A model generated the notes under the pieces. That model had not been told where the DNA came from, did not search any database, and worked only from the letters and a program-made list of their open reading frames with translations. 64,000 nt of DNA, from assembly GCF_022399565.1 (NCBI RefSeq), contig NZ_JAJTUT010000005.1, positions 124,001-188,000 of the forward strand. Direction: 5' to 3'. The DNA comes from Flavobacterium algicola (GTDB lineage: Bacteria > Bacteroidota > Bacteroidia > Flavobacteriales > Flavobacteriaceae). The translations under genes and the position numbers were made by a program. Of the stretch, positions 52,082 to 62,197 are shown piece by piece (the stretch's first letter is position 1; the number at the start of each line of letters is the position of its first letter).

Positions 52082-53152
52082 ATGACCAAAAAAGATAACT
52101 ATCATGTATTAGGCGTTATGTCTGGCACCTCGCTTGACGGTGTCGACTTGGCTCAAATACATTTTACGATAATAGATAATCAATGGAGTTTTGATATTAT
52201 TCAAAGTGAAACCATTGCTTATAATGGCTCTTGGCTATCAATTTTAAAAAATGCAGTCACTTTCTCCCATGGGCAGATACAGGAACTGAATCGAGATTAC
52301 ACGCAGTTACTCTCTTCGATAATTCTCAACTTTGTAAGCAAGCATAAGATTGAGAACTTAGATGCGATATGCTCCCACGGACATACAATTTTACACCAAC
52401 CTCAAGATGGTTTTACATTGCAGATAGGCAATTTGCCCGAAATCGCAAATCTACTGCAGCAAACTGTCGTATGTGACTTTAGAGTTCAAGATATAAAACT
52501 CGGTGGTCAGGGTGCTCCTCTAGTTCCTATTGGTGACCAAATCCTTTTTTCGAGTTATAATTACTGTATGAACTTAGGAGGTTTCTCTAATGTATCATTT
52601 GCAGAAAATGGAAAACGTATCGCTTTTGACATTTCTCCCGTAAACACGATTTTAAACTTTTATGCCAATAAATTGAATTTAGAATACGATGATAAAGGAG
52701 CCATTGCAAGAACAGGTGAAGTAGATCAATTATTATTAGAGCAGTTAAATGCTTTAGAATTTTATCAAAAAAAACATCCGAAGTCATTAGGATTTGAATT
52801 TGTGAAAGAAGTAGTGTTACCTATCATGGAATCATTTGACATTTCGATCAAAAATAAATTAGCGACCTTTATTGAGCATGTTGCTACTCAAACGGCTCAT
52901 GCCCTACCAAAAAAATCAGGAACACTTTTGGCGACGGGCGGAGGTGCTTATAACGAATATTTAATAGAAAGAATTCAACATCATTTACCAAAATTGCAAA
53001 TTATCATACCCGAAAATAAAATTTTAGAATACAAGGAGGCAGTGATATTTGCTTTATTAGGAGTATTAAAACTCAGAGATGAAGTAAATGTCTTAAGCAG
53101 TGTAACAGGGGCTTCAAGAGATCATAGTTCAGGAATCATTTACCCTATATAA
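52082..53152 (+). CDS. anmK: Anhydro-N-acetylmuramic acid kinase AnmK
   Basis: Converts 1,6-anhydroMurNAc to MurNAc-6-phosphate in peptidoglycan recycling, 356 residues. The ASKHA-fold motifs are clear: GVMSGTSLDGVDLAQI (11-26), ICSHGHTILHQP, VCDFRVQDIKLGGQGAPLVPIGD with the catalytic Asp region, MNLGGFSNVSF, and LLATGGGAYNEYLIERI. It shares the recycling theme with mpl. It is a single gene with a bidirectional terminator downstream. Confidence 0.97.
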   Translation: MTKKDNYHVLGVMSGTSLDGVDLAQIHFTIIDNQWSFDIIQSETIAYNGSWLSILKNAVTFSHGQIQELNRDYTQLLSSIILNFVSKHKIENLDAICSHGHTILHQPQDGFTLQIGNLPEIANLLQQTVVCDFRVQDIKLGGQGAPLVPIGDQILFSSYNYCMNLGGFSNVSFAENGKRIAFDISPVNTILNFYANKLNLEYDDKGAIARTGEVDQLLLEQLNALEFYQKKHPKSLGFEFVKEVVLPIMESFDISIKNKLATFIEHVATQTAHALPKKSGTLLATGGGAYNEYLIERIQHHLPKLQIIIPENKILEYKEAVIFALLGVLKLRDEVNVLSSVTGASRDHSSGIIYPI

Positions 53153-53154
53153 TA

Positions 53155-53190
53155 AAACAGGCTGTCTACAAAGACAGCCTGTTTTTATTT
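53155..53190. terminator. Bidirectional terminator between anmK and TonB receptor gene
   Basis: Stem aaaacaggctgtct / agacagcctgtttt with a four-base loop, T-rich on both sides, between convergent stops at 53152 and 53194. Confidence 0.92.
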
Positions 53191-53193
53191 TTA

Positions 53194-55383
53194 TTAAAAT
53201 TTATAATTCATTCCGAAATAAATATTTCGACCCGAAGCATTTATCCCAGATGAAAAAGTTCTGTATTGTATGTCCATTATATTTTCGATCCCAGCCGACA
53301 ATTGTAACGATTTTAAGACAGCAAAAGATCCTTTCAAGTTAAAAATTTTCCATCCTGGCATACCTCCTGCAGGAGCATATTTTTCGTTATCCTCTCCATT
53401 CAATAGGTACTTATTAATGTTTTTAGATCCATTGTACAAAAGATAAAAATCAACATGAGCAATCTCATTATCATATACAATACCTGCTTTTCCATACACT
53501 GGAGGAATGTGATCTAAAGGAGAATTATTACTTTCATTTACGATCTTACCCTCTGTAAAATTAAAGTTAGCATAGATTGACAAGGGTTTTGCAATAGTCA
53601 CTTTCAAAGATGTATTGAAACCAGTGATATACGCTTTCCCTTGGTTTTGATTGGCCTGTATTACACTAGAGACTCCTTCATAAATAATTGTACTTTGGTT
53701 GTTATAGGTAAACGCATCTGTGACAATTACATCATACAGACGCGTATAGTAAAAAGTATTATCGAGTTGGATAAGTTTATTTTTAAACAAACTGATTGTC
53801 AGATCTGCTGTTATAGATTTTTCAGGTTTTAAATCTTGATTGGGAACAATTAATGTGCCTGGTACCGATTCAAATAATTTAGCAACATCATCTATATTTG
53901 GAACTCTAAAGGCAGAAGCTAGATTAAAAGATACCTTTGAAAAAGAACCTTTACTAATTAAACCCAAAGCACCACTGTATGTTAAATTAGACTGACTTAT
54001 GGCTGTGAAAGGAAACTGAAAAATAGAATTATCCTTAATTGTACTTTTCAGATTTACAAATCCAGTTCTTGCAGCGATATTATAGGATGTACGTGGCGAA
54101 ATCGCATTGGTAAATATTGCAAAAATATCTGTACGAACTGTGTTGTTTAGACCATTTGGATATCTCGAATCGGCCGTAACGATTTCCCCTGTTTTTCTAT
54201 TTTGGGAAGAGCCTATTGATTGTACATTATCATAAAAAAATTCTGCTCCATAAAGCAACTCTCCCAAACCTAAATGACTTTTTAAATCGAAGCTGGCACC
54301 AAAAACGTTTACTTTTTCTAACTGTGTTTTGGTATTATCACTATTAAATTTTCTAGTTATTCGGCTTTCTTCAACAGTTTGATAATGAAGCCCAAAATTG
54401 AGATCTGTATTCAAAAATAAATCTTTACTATTCATTTTATATGCCGCAAGCAATCTTTTCTGGGGTCCGTAATCCCAACGGGCGCTGTTTAAGCCATTGG
54501 TTCCTAGTAGATCTGTCAATCGATCGTATCTCGGAATATCTGAACTTGTTGCGTATTGAAAGTTTAGACCATGTTGCATTTTCTCATTTTGCTGAAAAAT
54601 GATTTTCTGCATCAAATTGTATTGTTTATATCCGCTATACTTCTGTATTAATTTATTCGAATTTGCTTCTATTCGATCGACATTATTTTCCGTCACCACA
54701 TAATAAAGACGTTCACCAAAGAAATCATTATTACCATTTTTCTTTGCTCCCATTCTTAAATCTCCAAAATTACTTGTTGACACAGCTGTTAAAAAAGCCC
54801 ATTTGTTCAGTGCAATATTAAAGTCTACGTAATTTGTTTTCTCATCATTAGTGCTGCTATATCTAGAAAATAAATTCCCAGAGATCTTACGATTTGCTTT
54901 ATTCAATAACAAAGGGTCTTTTGTCTTTAAATTAATCGCACCCCCCATAGCATCACTACCATAAAACGTCGATGAAGGTCCAAAAAGGACCGCAACTTCT
55001 TGCAACATATTTCCATCAATCGTAATTACATTTTGCAAGTGTCCTGCTCGGAAAATTAAATTATTCATCCTGATTCCATCTACGAGTAATAAAATTCTAT
55101 TAGCTTCTAAACCTCTTATAACAGGACTACCGCCTCCTTGTTGTGATTTCTGAATGGTAACGGTACCAGAATTTGCCAGTAAATCTGCTGTGCTCTGGGT
55201 ATTTTGAAATGCAATATCTATTTGCGAAAGTGTTGCGATCTTCTGAAAAGTTTTGGTTTCAGAATAACGATCAGTATTAATTTTTATCTCATTTAGAGAA
55301 ATATTTTTGATGGTATCTTTTGATTTCTGACCAAAGAAAAATTGTGTAGAAAGTAGCCCTACAAGAAGGTAGATGTGTTTCAT
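53194..55383 (-). CDS. TonB-dependent outer-membrane receptor
   Basis: 729 residues. Signal peptide (about 1-18, ending TQFFFG), plug domain (about 48-165: LLANSGTVTIQKSQQGGGSPVIRGLEANRILLLVDGIRMNN and VLFGPSSTFYGSDAMGGAINLKTKD), and a beta-barrel ending NIYFGMNYKF with terminal Phe. The plug resembles haem, cobalamin or metal receptors of the CirA/FepA type. It lies 35 bases downstream of the small secreted protein gene, probably in one operon. No ligand can be named from the sequence. Confidence 0.94.
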   Translation of the reverse strand: MKHIYLLVGLLSTQFFFGQKSKDTIKNISLNEIKINTDRYSETKTFQKIATLSQIDIAFQNTQSTADLLANSGTVTIQKSQQGGGSPVIRGLEANRILLLVDGIRMNNLIFRAGHLQNVITIDGNMLQEVAVLFGPSSTFYGSDAMGGAINLKTKDPLLLNKANRKISGNLFSRYSSTNDEKTNYVDFNIALNKWAFLTAVSTSNFGDLRMGAKKNGNNDFFGERLYYVVTENNVDRIEANSNKLIQKYSGYKQYNLMQKIIFQQNEKMQHGLNFQYATSSDIPRYDRLTDLLGTNGLNSARWDYGPQKRLLAAYKMNSKDLFLNTDLNFGLHYQTVEESRITRKFNSDNTKTQLEKVNVFGASFDLKSHLGLGELLYGAEFFYDNVQSIGSSQNRKTGEIVTADSRYPNGLNNTVRTDIFAIFTNAISPRTSYNIAARTGFVNLKSTIKDNSIFQFPFTAISQSNLTYSGALGLISKGSFSKVSFNLASAFRVPNIDDVAKLFESVPGTLIVPNQDLKPEKSITADLTISLFKNKLIQLDNTFYYTRLYDVIVTDAFTYNNQSTIIYEGVSSVIQANQNQGKAYITGFNTSLKVTIAKPLSIYANFNFTEGKIVNESNNSPLDHIPPVYGKAGIVYDNEIAHVDFYLLYNGSKNINKYLLNGEDNEKYAPAGGMPGWKIFNLKGSFAVLKSLQLSAGIENIMDIQYRTFSSGINASGRNIYFGMNYKF

Positions 55384-55418
55384 GAAGTGTTTTATTATTT
55401 TACATTAAAAAGAATTGC

Positions 55419-55943
55419 TCAATAAGTAAAACAAATGGGAGGCTTGTCAATTAGAAAAATGACAGTTCGAATTGTACCTATAGACCTCATCCCAATCACC
55501 ATAAGTTTAGTAACTTTACTAATGGTTTTTAATTGCAGGCTTTCGACAGCGTGTAGCGTGGCATAAAAGATAATTCCTTTTATTACTTTACTTTGCTTTT
55601 TTGATGTGGACCCAGCTTTTAAAAAAAGATTCTGCAAGCCAACTATTATATCACTTTCAAAATCATCTTTCACTACTTTTAAAACAACATAATTACTGAC
55701 AATAGAGAAGGAATGAATATCAAAATAGTCTTGATTAATTTTAATCTCTTTTTTGTTATTCAATTGCTTCCACTCTGTTAATAATATGGTTTTATGAGTG
55801 ATGGAATTTATTTTTGAAATTTGATTTTGATGCCGTGCTTGCTGTACACAATCGATAGTACCGCCCGAGAAAGACAAACTGAATTGCACTAAATAAAATA
55901 GTGTAGTTAATACGATAGAAGTTTGTTTAATTTTCTGAAGCAT
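55419..55943 (-). CDS. Small exported or membrane-anchored protein upstream of TonB receptor
   Basis: 174 residues. N-terminal signal peptide or anchor (KIKQTSIVLTTLFYLVQFSLSFS), then a compact domain with KKEIKINQDYFDIHSFSIVSNYVVLKVVKDDFESDI, and a C-terminal segment of about 50 residues with a basic stretch (STSKKQSKVIKGIIFY) ending DKPPICFTY. I do not recognise a family. Small exported proteins placed before TonB receptors occur often in Bacteroidota and are thought to relate to the receptor's ligand. It is likely the first gene of the operon. Function unknown. Confidence 0.72.
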   Translation of the reverse strand: MLQKIKQTSIVLTTLFYLVQFSLSFSGGTIDCVQQARHQNQISKINSITHKTILLTEWKQLNNKKEIKINQDYFDIHSFSIVSNYVVLKVVKDDFESDIIVGLQNLFLKAGSTSKKQSKVIKGIIFYATLHAVESLQLKTISKVTKLMVIGMRSIGTIRTVIFLIDKPPICFTY

Positions 55944-56050
55944 CTCTATATAGATTCATGAAACTTCATTTTGAAGTTATCATTGTGTATAATTCCAAAA
56001 AAAGAGCTGCATTTCACATACAGCTCTAATTAAGGAATGAGTAATCGGTA

Positions 56051-58744
56051 TTAGTTTTTGATTACAATTTTTTGATTTGAAACTGATGTTCCGTTAATCA
56101 TTTTAATAAAATAAATGCCTGATGTCAAAGTAGGCACTGCAATTTTAGTATTATTTACATCCAAGACTCCTTTTAACAAAGCAGCACCTTTAAGGTCGTA
56201 AATTACATACTCGTAAATTTTACTGTTATCTTGTAATTTTACGTTTACCATTGCATCTGATACTGGATTTGGATAGATAATTGGCGCCTCAGCTGATGTC
56301 ATTGCAATTTCATTGGTAGAAAGTGTTGCAGAAGTGAAGGTTATGCTAGATTCCCATGAACCTCTACCGTAAGTAGCTGCTCTCAATTTTCCAGTTGTTG
56401 AAGTCGAATAATAAATTTCTAAATCTTGAACCGAATTTTTAGGCAAGTCCGCGGAGAAAGAAGTCCAAGTTGTTTGCGCGTTGTCAAATGAATACACTCC
56501 TATATCTGCTCCTACATAGATAACATCATTATCACTTCCCTTTACATAAACAATTGTATTTATAGGTAAATTTGGCAAAGCTGTAGAATTGACATCAGTC
56601 CAGTGTGCTCCACCATCAATTGTTTTAAATACTTTTGATGCAGCATTGTATCCAGAGAATACAACCCAAACTTTACTAGCATCTGTATTAGATACTGCTA
56701 GATTTTTTAATTTTGCGGCTCCTACTGGTAGTGTGCCCGTAATATCCATCCAAGAAACTCCTGCATCAGAAGATTTAGAAATTTTGTCATCTGTGATCGC
56801 ATATATCACTTGGTTATTACTAGGTGCTATTTCAAAACGCAGTATATTATTACCTGCATGTGGCGTTCCTAAAGCAACCCAGGTAGGTTCTTCATAATCA
56901 TCATTTGTTAATATGTCTGTACTTTTATATAAGGTTGGTCTCCCTCCTACATATACTAAATTGTCTACAGTCGGATCTTGGTGAATTGGTGTAAACCATT
57001 CTGAACCTGTCAATTCCGAGTACTGAGATTTAACTCCATTTTTTGTTCTATAAAATGCTCCATTAACTGTAGATGAAACCAAAATGTTTTCATTAGTACG
57101 GTCAACAAAACCGTCTTCTCCATCACCACCACTCAATACAGACCATTGACCAGGACTAGAGGTTATTAATGAGCCTATATCCTGCAATCCTGTAAAATAC
57201 TTATCCGCATTTGTTGCAGAAAGAGAAATACTTGTTTGCTGCCCTACTGCAATATTATTTGTCAAATCAACCCAAGTCGATTGACCATCATCAATACCTC
57301 TAGAGATTCCACCGTCACAAGTGGTATACAGTGTAGTATTTTCATGAGGTGAGTAGGCTATATACTGAATATCTGCATGAATATAAGGCTTGGTTTCCGT
57401 TTCTGGGTATGCAGAACCTGGATAATTTTCATCAATACCAGACCAGTGTGTGATTCTTGCCCATGAAACTCCACCATCTGTAGATTGCCATTGATTTATA
57501 CCTCCCACTGTAATCAAATCTGAATTTAAGGGTGAAACTGCAATTGCTAAATCATGACCTGCTTGCCCACCGTTAATGCCCGATGTAGCTGCAAGAGGAT
57601 CAGCATCACTATGCAATAAATTTGGGTTTGTATTGCTAGTTTCATAAACTAATGCAAAACTTACTCCACTATTTTCAGATTTATAAACGCCTTTCAAACC
57701 GCTCTCTGAATTTCCTGCGATTGCATAAACAATTTCATTGTTATGAGGGGTAACTGCCAATTCTACACGAGCAACATCTGAAGTTGGTAAACCTGTAGAC
57801 TCTGTCCAGTTATCTCCATTATCGGTAGATACAAAAATCTCATTATAAGTAGAAGCATAGACTACATTACTATCGGGAGCAGAAATGCCTGGCTTAAATT
57901 CAATATCATAAAATTCACCATTGTCAAAAGGAGTAGTAATATTTTCACTAGTAGCCCAACCGTCTGTCGTTTTAAAAACACCTTTATTTGTTGCTAACAT
58001 CATAATTAATGGATTAGTTGGATCCATTACAATTTTTGTAATCTTATAATCATCTGCAGGAGTCGCTGCCCATGTCAAGGCAGTAGTATTCCAGTTCTCA
58101 CCTCCATCTGTAGACTTTAATACTCCGATACTTTTCCTGTCTGATTCTCTATCACCAGTGGCGAGATACATAATATTTGTTTGAGAAGGATGAATCACCA
58201 AACCAGAACAACCAATCACCGTTAGAAAATCTGTATGTGTTGTCCATGAGCTTCCTTCATTAACGGTTTTCCACAGACCTCCATCTGGTGAACCCACGTA
58301 CATAGTTTGAGATGCTATTGGATCAAAAGTTACAAAGCTCAATCTTCCTGATCCTGAATCATAACCTGCAGGTACTGAATTTCCATTTAAAGAAGTCCAA
58401 CCTGACAAAGCTGTTTTTAAGCTAATTTTATTTTTTGCAGCAATTTGTTTTGTTCCAACTGTATTTTGCCATTCCATAAAGTTTACATAGTTGGACGACA
58501 GTAAACTCATATTACCCGATGGATACACTCTAGGCTCTATCTGATTCTCCCACCTTTTGTATATTTTGTAACCTTGACCTTTTTGGGGCTTTCTCTTAGA
58601 CCAATATTTATTAAAATCAGTTTGAACCTGTTTGAATGTTACCGATTTGTTTTCTCCCATTTTTGACCATTTAGCAGTACCGGATCCTTGCCCAAATGCT
58701 AAAACAGTTAATAAAAGAAACCCTGAAACAATTGTTGTTTTCAT
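56051..58744 (-). CDS. T9SS-secreted sortilin/BNR-type beta-propeller protein
   Basis: 897 residues. Signal peptide ending LLLTVLAFGQ. The body is a VPS10/sortilin-like tandem propeller with repeated BNR-type Asp-box motifs (S/T-x-D-x-G-x-x-W): KSTDGGENWNT, VSTDNGDNWTE, QSTDGGVSWAR, KSSDAGVSWMD, KTIDGGAHWTD. The C-terminal 80 residues are a type A sorting domain: IIYPNPVSDAMVNVKL, VIYDLKGAALLKGVL, and the GIYFIKMINGTSVSNQKIVIKN end. It is therefore exported through the type IX system and anchored to or released from the surface. Related proteins are called glycosyl hydrolases without proof; no catalytic residue is identifiable. Confidence 0.93.
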   Translation of the reverse strand: MKTTIVSGFLLLTVLAFGQGSGTAKWSKMGENKSVTFKQVQTDFNKYWSKRKPQKGQGYKIYKRWENQIEPRVYPSGNMSLLSSNYVNFMEWQNTVGTKQIAAKNKISLKTALSGWTSLNGNSVPAGYDSGSGRLSFVTFDPIASQTMYVGSPDGGLWKTVNEGSSWTTHTDFLTVIGCSGLVIHPSQTNIMYLATGDRESDRKSIGVLKSTDGGENWNTTALTWAATPADDYKITKIVMDPTNPLIMMLATNKGVFKTTDGWATSENITTPFDNGEFYDIEFKPGISAPDSNVVYASTYNEIFVSTDNGDNWTESTGLPTSDVARVELAVTPHNNEIVYAIAGNSESGLKGVYKSENSGVSFALVYETSNTNPNLLHSDADPLAATSGINGGQAGHDLAIAVSPLNSDLITVGGINQWQSTDGGVSWARITHWSGIDENYPGSAYPETETKPYIHADIQYIAYSPHENTTLYTTCDGGISRGIDDGQSTWVDLTNNIAVGQQTSISLSATNADKYFTGLQDIGSLITSSPGQWSVLSGGDGEDGFVDRTNENILVSSTVNGAFYRTKNGVKSQYSELTGSEWFTPIHQDPTVDNLVYVGGRPTLYKSTDILTNDDYEEPTWVALGTPHAGNNILRFEIAPSNNQVIYAITDDKISKSSDAGVSWMDITGTLPVGAAKLKNLAVSNTDASKVWVVFSGYNAASKVFKTIDGGAHWTDVNSTALPNLPINTIVYVKGSDNDVIYVGADIGVYSFDNAQTTWTSFSADLPKNSVQDLEIYYSTSTTGKLRAATYGRGSWESSITFTSATLSTNEIAMTSAEAPIIYPNPVSDAMVNVKLQDNSKIYEYVIYDLKGAALLKGVLDVNNTKIAVPTLTSGIYFIKMINGTSVSNQKIVIKN

Positions 58745-59129
58745 AATTTGTAGATTTGTTTAAAACTATTGCGTAATTAATTATTTGTTTTTAGTCCATA
58801 AAAAAAATGCCTTATTGCTAGACAATAAAACATCTTAGTGCATTATCAAAAAATGATTTGAATTAAAAAAGAGATTAGTAACGTACTTAGAAAAATAAGT
58901 TCATTACACCTAGCTACAACAAAAGAAAAAGTTTGTTCTAGTGGGATTGTAAATTTTCGCAATGAAACAAATGCCGGAGAAGGCATTACAAGAAAGTGTA
59001 ATTTTTTCTTCATAAATTTTGTAAGATTTAATGTCTTACAAATATCTATAATCTAGAGATAGAACAATTTTTAATCACTACGCGATTACTACGCAAGCCC
59101 GAAAATACAGGGATATGGGCTTGAATTTT
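58745..59129. other. Intergenic region with one hairpin
   Basis: 385 bases with no open reading frame. A hairpin caagccc (59094-59100) / gggcttg (59117-59123) is followed on the + strand by AATTTTTTAT, a possible terminator-like signal for a + strand transcript, although no + gene lies upstream in the gap. The start of the propeller gene's leader is also here. Confidence 0.5.
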
Positions 59130-60683
59130 TTATACCACTTCTTGATGGTTCTTAATAAGACCGTTTAAAAAATCTAATAATGTTATGTTTGGCGGAAGCA
59201 CCAATTTGTTATTTATTCGATAACGCTTGCTCTCGACAGCACGAACAGTCGAATTGATAAAGACTGCAATCTCTTTATTCTTGAAACCCATAAATACGTA
59301 ATAACATATAATAATTTCTGAAGCATTTAACTCCGGATATTGTGTCGAAATAGTATTAAAAAATTCAATATTTAATTCACTAATCAATTCTAAATGACTT
59401 TCGCTTTTATCTAAAATAGATTTTGAATTGAGGTGAATGTTATTGTACAATTTTTTGATTTCCGTTTTTTGACTCGAGGCATCATAAGTCAATGAAATCG
59501 TTTTAACCTCTTTTTTCAAATTCGAGATATAACTTTCAAAGCCTTTAACTTTTACTTTCAACTTCTCATGATTTATCTTTAAGTATTCAAACTCATTTAC
59601 TTTAATTTTTCTCTTTCGATAAAAATAAACAAAAAAGAATCCGAGTGAAATTATACCTAAAATTAAAAAACCAATCCATACTCCTTTGATATCATTCTTT
59701 ATTTCGGCATCATTTAGTGAATCTGCCGTTTTAATTAGGGCTTCATCACCGCCAATGCTGGTCTCTAGAATTTTTGCTAATTCTGTTTTTTGTAATCCCC
59801 CTAAAGAATCAATAAATGCTTTCTGATTTTTGCTGTCTTCCAAATGAGTATAATAATCAATGTGTAGGCTATAAAAGTCTTTCCGATCATTAGCATTCAT
59901 ATTTACTCGCATATTTTGAGCTTTTTTCAAATATACCCAGCAAGAATCCATTTGCTTATTCAAAAGATGCGTTTTGGCAATGCACAGATTTACAGTTACA
60001 ATATGCTTATCAAAAAAAGTGGGCGTAATTGTTTCCTCATTTCTTAACCCTTTGAGTAAATTAAAATATTTATGTGTATTCTGTAAATCATTTAAACAAG
60101 AATAATTGTTAGATAACATAAACAAGGCATACATATAATAGTAAGCATCATCCTTTATGTTTTTAAAATAATCTAAATCTCTCAAGATTAATTTATTGCT
60201 TTTTTTATAATTTTTTTTATCTAGAGCAACATAGGCAAACATTTGTTTTACTTCTGCAAGGCCTTTTTGATTGTCGCTTAGCACATAATATCTTTTAGCA
60301 TCATCAAGATATTTATAGGCCAAGGAATCTTTACCAACTCGGTAAATATTGAAAAATAATTCTAAGCATGCAGTACCCGCTATATCATATTTCTTTTCGA
60401 CTTTGGCGTATCGCAAAGTAATATGGAAATCATTAAATAATTTTGCTCGTTCATTTTTCTTCTCGTCAATTAAAGCTCTTAAATGATAATATTCTGCTAA
60501 CTTTCCTTTTATATTTACTGTGACAGGTTCGGGAATTAAATTTAAAAATTCTTCTGTTTTTAATGGTTGATCATCTATATATGCATCTGCAGAATCCACA
60601 AATCGATAAAATCGGTTTTGAGAATTCCCCTTTGCAAAAACTAGAAAAAAAACAAGAAAAATATAGTTAAACCTTAAGAGCAT
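59130..60683 (-). CDS. Exported TPR protein with transmembrane helix and LuxR-type HTH
   Basis: 517 residues, an architecture common in Bacteroidota. Signal peptide (1-21, ending KGNSQ). TPR-like helical repeats (about 40-310, for example AKHLLNKQMDSCWVYLKKAQ). One transmembrane helix at about 333-352 (GVWIGFLILGIISLGFFFVYFY). A coiled coil (YLKINHEKLKVKVKGFESYISNLKKEV) follows, then a C-terminal LuxR-type helix-turn-helix (about 450-500: LNASEIIICYYVFMGFKNKEIAVFINSTVRAVESKRYRI). The periplasmic repeats likely sense a signal and pass it to the cytoplasmic DNA-binding end. The target genes are unknown; the T9SS propeller gene lies downstream on the same strand. Confidence 0.9.
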   Translation of the reverse strand: MLLRFNYIFLVFFLVFAKGNSQNRFYRFVDSADAYIDDQPLKTEEFLNLIPEPVTVNIKGKLAEYYHLRALIDEKKNERAKLFNDFHITLRYAKVEKKYDIAGTACLELFFNIYRVGKDSLAYKYLDDAKRYYVLSDNQKGLAEVKQMFAYVALDKKNYKKSNKLILRDLDYFKNIKDDAYYYMYALFMLSNNYSCLNDLQNTHKYFNLLKGLRNEETITPTFFDKHIVTVNLCIAKTHLLNKQMDSCWVYLKKAQNMRVNMNANDRKDFYSLHIDYYTHLEDSKNQKAFIDSLGGLQKTELAKILETSIGGDEALIKTADSLNDAEIKNDIKGVWIGFLILGIISLGFFFVYFYRKRKIKVNEFEYLKINHEKLKVKVKGFESYISNLKKEVKTISLTYDASSQKTEIKKLYNNIHLNSKSILDKSESHLELISELNIEFFNTISTQYPELNASEIIICYYVFMGFKNKEIAVFINSTVRAVESKRYRINNKLVLPPNITLLDFLNGLIKNHQEVV

Positions 60684-61060
60684 TAGAAGAAAATTGAGAT
60701 AGCGATGATTTTGTAAAAATAGTAATATCTCATTAATAACCTTCTATTTTATCCAAAATTGCAAAAACAAGGAAAATTTAATTCACTAAATATCATTATC
60801 TTAACAACTATTACCTAATAAGGAAAATTACAAAGCTCAGATTCTCCTATGGAATCTTCAACATTTGTTACTTATCGTATTATAACCATTATAAATACCA
60901 CCTAATCAAAAAATGAGTAAACTAACGCAGTAGCCAAATTCTATCTAAAAACTACATAACTAACAGAAAACTCATAAATTGGATTTACTAACTTAACTTT
61001 CTTCAAAAACTTACAATTTTTATAATATCTTAGCGTTTGAATAAATAAAGAAAAATTAAT
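60684..61060. other. Divergent intergenic region between luxR-type gene and exbB
   Basis: 377 AT-rich bases without a credible gene. Near 61026 TATCTTAG is one base from TAnnTTTG, 27 bases before exbB, and could be its -7 box; nothing better is visible on either strand. Confidence 0.5.
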
Positions 61061-61765
61061 ATGAGTTTATTGTTACAAGCAGATACTTTATCTGTTGCAA
61101 ATGAAAATTTAGCCGAAGCGGTTCCTGTTGAAAAAACCTTGTCTATTATAGAGTTGCTAACTAGCGGAGGTCTTGCTGGTCAAATTATTATGACTGCTCT
61201 TTTTCTAATGCTATTTGTTGCGCTATATCTTTATTTTGAAAGATTAATGGCCATTAATGAAGCTTCAAAAATTGATAGCAGTTTTATGGGACAAATAAGA
61301 GATAACATCCGTAACGGACGTATCGATAACGCAAAAATGACCTGCGCACATTCAAAATCTCCTGTGGCACGATTAATCGAAAAAGGAATTTCTAGAATAG
61401 GAAAACCATTAGACGACATTAACACTGCAATTGAAAATGCTGGGAAATTAGAAATCTACAAACTAGAAAAGAATGTAAGTATGCTCGCTACTATTTCTGG
61501 AGCTGGACCAATGACTGGTTTCTTAGGTACTGTTGTAGGTATGATTCAGGCCTTTCATAAAATGGCAACAGCAGGGGGACAAATAGAAGTTGGAGCTCTT
61601 TCTGAAGGGATTTACACTGCAATGACCACTACGGTAGTGGGATTAGTAGTTGGACTTATTGCGTACATTGGATACAACCACCTTATCGTAAAAACAGATA
61701 AGATTGTACACCAAATGGAAGCAAATGCCGTAGATTTCTTAGACTTATTAAATGACCCTGCATAA
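61061..61765 (+). CDS. exbB: MotA/TolQ/ExbB proton channel protein
   Basis: 234 residues, inner-membrane proton-channel subunit that powers TonB. Three transmembrane helices: about 40-62 (AGQIIMTALFLMLFVALYLYFE), 148-170 (MTGFLGTVVGMIQAF) and 188-210 (TTTVVGLVVGLIAYIGYNHLIV). The conserved helix-2 and -3 sequences GPMTGFLGTVVGM and GIYTAMTTTVVGL are diagnostic. exbD begins two bases after the stop. Together with ExbD and the TonB-like protein it would energise the TonB receptors found in the window. Confidence 0.95.
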   Translation: MSLLLQADTLSVANENLAEAVPVEKTLSIIELLTSGGLAGQIIMTALFLMLFVALYLYFERLMAINEASKIDSSFMGQIRDNIRNGRIDNAKMTCAHSKSPVARLIEKGISRIGKPLDDINTAIENAGKLEIYKLEKNVSMLATISGAGPMTGFLGTVVGMIQAFHKMATAGGQIEVGALSEGIYTAMTTTVVGLVVGLIAYIGYNHLIVKTDKIVHQMEANAVDFLDLLNDPA

Positions 61766-61767
61766 TT

Positions 61768-62160
61768 ATGAATATTAGAGGAAGAAATAAAGTAAGCGCC
61801 GAGTTCAATATGTCATCAATGACCGATATTGTATTCTTATTATTGATATTCTTTATGCTTACATCAACCATGGTAACAACCAATGCACTTGATTTGGTAT
61901 TGCCTAAAGCAAAAGGAAAGACAGATAGTAATAAAAATATTGCGGTAAGCATTAATAAAAAATTGGAGTTTTTTATTGACAAAGAACCCGTTCAAGAATC
62001 CGAATTAGAAGCTCGTTTGTTAGGCCTTTTTACAGCAGATAAAGAAAAAGCCATAATATTAAGAGCCGAAGAAGGTGTGCCAATTGAGAAAGCGGTAAAC
62101 GTTTTGGACATTGCCAATCGAAATCAAATAAAAGTAGTACTGGCGGTAAGACCAAAATAA
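61768..62160 (+). CDS. exbD: ExbD/TolR biopolymer transport protein
   Basis: 130 residues. One N-terminal transmembrane helix (about 21-41, DIVFLLLIFFMLTSTMV) with the conserved proton-accepting Asp at the start of the helix (MSSMTDIVFLLLIFFM). A periplasmic domain follows (about 45-130) with the LVLPKAKGK and LRAEEGVPIEKAVNVLDIAN pattern. It is coupled to exbB by a two-base gap. It is short for ExbD but complete. Confidence 0.95.
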   Translation: MNIRGRNKVSAEFNMSSMTDIVFLLLIFFMLTSTMVTTNALDLVLPKAKGKTDSNKNIAVSINKKLEFFIDKEPVQESELEARLLGLFTADKEKAIILRAEEGVPIEKAVNVLDIANRNQIKVVLAVRPK

Positions 62161-62197
62161 ACCGACTACTTTTTAAAAAACAAGATTCATTTTACAC

